A DNA stretch of 15,047 nucleotides, taken from CAZGOM01 sp964542875. GTDB lineage: Bacteria; Planctomycetota; Phycisphaerae; Phycisphaerales; Phycisphaeraceae. The stretch is taken from contig CAZIWA010000135.1 in NCBI GenBank assembly GCA_964542875.1, forward strand, positions 1-15,047. The letters are read 5' to 3'. The notes under the pieces were generated by a model. The model saw only the letters and a list, made by a program, of their open reading frames with translations, did not search any database and was not told the DNA's origin. This document shows, one piece after another, positions 13,913-15,047 of the stretch (positions within the stretch are counted from its first letter, which is position 1; every line of letters starts with the position of its first letter). The position numbers were made by a program, and so were the translations under genes.

Positions 13913-14830
13913 TTACTTGCCGGAGGCCGGGAGAATAAGGATCGTGCCGGGTTCAAGACGGCCCGGGTCACTGCCGATCACATCGCGGTTGAGCTTGAAA
14001 ACGCTCTCCCACTTTTGTTCATCGCCACGATACACATCTTTGCTGATCGAGCGCAGCGTGTCGCCGTTGCGAACGGTGTAGATCTGCACGCCGTCGCGCA
14101 CGGAAACCTTCACCGGGGCGCTGGTTGTCGCCGTCTTGGGGGCCGATGCGGTCGTCTTAGCGGGCTTGGGAGCCGCCGTCGTGTTGGCCACCGGGGTAAA
14201 GCCGCTCGTGCCGGTGCCGGTCAGCGAAGGCGTGCCCGGGGTCACCACCGGGGCGCTGCCGTTGCCCACGCCCGTGGAGCCCGAGGCCACTGCCGGGGCC
14301 TTGGCCGCAGGAAGCTGCAGCGACATGCCGATCTTCAATTTCTTGGGGTCCAGGCTCGGATTGGCGGCCAGGAGGTCTTTCCACTTGGTTTCAGAACCCA
14401 GCTCGCGCTTGGCGATGCTGTGCAGGGTATCGCCCTTCTTCACCGTGTAGGAAGCCGGCTTGGCTTCCGCCACCGCGGTTTCCACCGGCGTCGCCGGGGT
14501 ACCGGGGGTCGCACCAGGCACGCCGGCCAGGGTGCTGGTGGCCGATGCGCTAGGCGGCACGCCCTGCTGGCCGCCCGTCACCGGGCCCATGGACACCGTT
14601 GAGCCCGTCGCCGTCCCGCCAGTGGTCGTGGCAGGCGTCGTTACGCCCGTCACAGGCGTCGAAGGCGCGTTCTGCTCATTAATCACCATCTCGTTGAGCG
14701 TCGGCCCGCTGGCCACCGGTTCTTCGATCTTGGGAGCGCTGTGCCCCTTATAGGTAGCCAGCGAATAAATAAGCGCGCCAGCCGAGACAACAAGCACGGC
14801 GCCAATCGTAATTTTTTGATTCTTAGTCAT
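13913..14830 (-). CDS. Membrane-anchored protein with two LysM domains
   Basis: The 305-residue protein has a short positively charged N-terminus (MTKNQK) and a transmembrane segment (about 7-27, ITIGAVLVVSAGALIYSLATY) acting as a signal anchor, so the rest is probably periplasmic. A Thr/Pro/Gly/Ala-rich low-complexity linker (about 30-125) precedes LysM 1 (SYTVKKGDTLHSIAKRELG to MSLQLP, about 127-174). A second low-complexity linker (about 175-245) precedes LysM 2 (IYTVRNGDTLRSISKDVYRG to TILILP, about 250-301), which ends the protein. LysM binds peptidoglycan N-acetylglucosamine. No catalytic domain is present, so a structural or scaffolding envelope role is likely. The ATG has GGAGG eight bases before it. 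It is monocistronic with its own terminator. Confidence 0.88.
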   Translation of the reverse strand: MTKNQKITIGAVLVVSAGALIYSLATYKGHSAPKIEEPVASGPTLNEMVINEQNAPSTPVTGVTTPATTTGGTATGSTVSMGPVTGGQQGVPPSASATSTLAGVPGATPGTPATPVETAVAEAKPASYTVKKGDTLHSIAKRELGSETKWKDLLAANPSLDPKKLKIGMSLQLPAAKAPAVASGSTGVGNGSAPVVTPGTPSLTGTGTSGFTPVANTTAAPKPAKTTASAPKTATTSAPVKVSVRDGVQIYTVRNGDTLRSISKDVYRGDEQKWESVFKLNRDVIGSDPGRLEPGTILILPASGK

Positions 14831-14857
14831 GCCTTTATCCTCCAGGCAACACAGTGT

Positions 14858-14892
14858 GTCGATCCGTCGACCTGTTCAAACCGCTCTCGCGG
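14858..14892 (-). other. Two small hairpins in the LysM gene leader
   Basis: Upstream of the LysM gene, GTCGA (14858-14862) pairs with TCGAC (14867-14871), and CCGC (14881-14884) pairs with GCGG (14889-14892). On the minus strand the second has a GAGA (GNRA) tetraloop. They may shape the 5' untranslated region; no known riboswitch class is recognised. Small palindromes of this size also occur by chance. Confidence 0.25.
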
Positions 14893-14992
14893 CTCTTAAA
14901 GGTATCGGCCAACCCTCTTCCCGGACTTTAATTCTTTTATGCGCTCATCAGCCCTTTCAGAGTAAAGCATTTGTCGATTTCCCACGCGCCCA

Positions 14993-15022
14993 GGTGACCG
15001 GGTGACGGGTTGCCGGGTGTCC
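14993..15022. repeat. Degenerate GGTGAC heptad/octad repeat
   Basis: Cores GGTGAC, GGTGAC, GGTTGC and GGTGTC start at 14993, 15001, 15008 and 15016, spacings 8, 7 and 8. It lies upstream of the LysM gene near the window edge. The sequence differs from the other heptad repeats in this window but has the same period. Confidence 0.45.
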
Positions 15023-15047
15023 ATGAGGAACCCAAAGGCGGATCATG

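Noticed and set aside
13897..13938. A 13-codon plus-strand ORF preceded by GGAGGAGG
   Set aside because: The strong purine run is followed by a very short ORF reading antisense into the LysM 3' end, and no plus-strand promoter is seen. It is probably coincidence.

Overview
The window is a 15 kb, GC-rich bacterial chromosome segment, with most genes on the minus strand. The LysM gene, the sialidase-fold gene, the style of the intergenic repeats and the protein sequences suggest a member of the PVC superphylum, most plausibly a Planctomycetota of the Phycisphaerae type. No rRNA or marker gene is present, so this placement is an inference. I see no rRNA, tRNA, CRISPR array or insertion sequence.

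The core (about 1155-7736, minus strand) is an arginine succinyltransferase (AST) catabolic operon. In transcription order it holds an M20 metallohydrolase, a class III aminotransferase, astA, astD and astB. Three genes are clear AST enzymes: arginine N-succinyltransferase, succinylglutamate-semialdehyde dehydrogenase and N-succinylarginine dihydrolase, all with their key residues. The other two steps have non-standard candidates. A long class III aminotransferase sits in the astC position, and an M20 hydrolase is present where a canonical AstE would be needed and is absent. Genes are tightly packed (a 4-base overlap, a 9-base gap with the ribosome binding site overlapping the previous stop). 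A strand-specific intrinsic terminator lies about 140 bases past astB. A CPA1-type Na+/H+ antiporter and an aldo/keto reductase lie directly upstream in the same direction and may be co-transcribed. A candidate promoter sits just after the antiporter stop.

Left of the operon (1-1054) is a small accessory patch of less GC-rich DNA: a SUKH/SMI1-KNR4-type protein, usually an immunity protein of toxin systems, with no toxin gene visible. A dubious 72-codon ORF overlaps its start codon and runs through the AST terminator.

Right of the operon, a 447-base intergenic region (10532-10978) contains REP-like hairpins, an inverted-polarity palindrome and a degenerate heptad repeat. It separates the divergent aldo/keto reductase from the only clear plus-strand gene, a 463-residue conserved protein that looks like a tandem vicinal-oxygen-chelate metal enzyme of unknown function. 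Convergent to it is a four-Asp-box sialidase-fold protein without a signal peptide. Last comes a membrane-anchored protein with two LysM domains and its own strong terminator. Short degenerate repeats with a period of about seven bases occur in at least three intergenic sites and resemble the STRR class of repeats.
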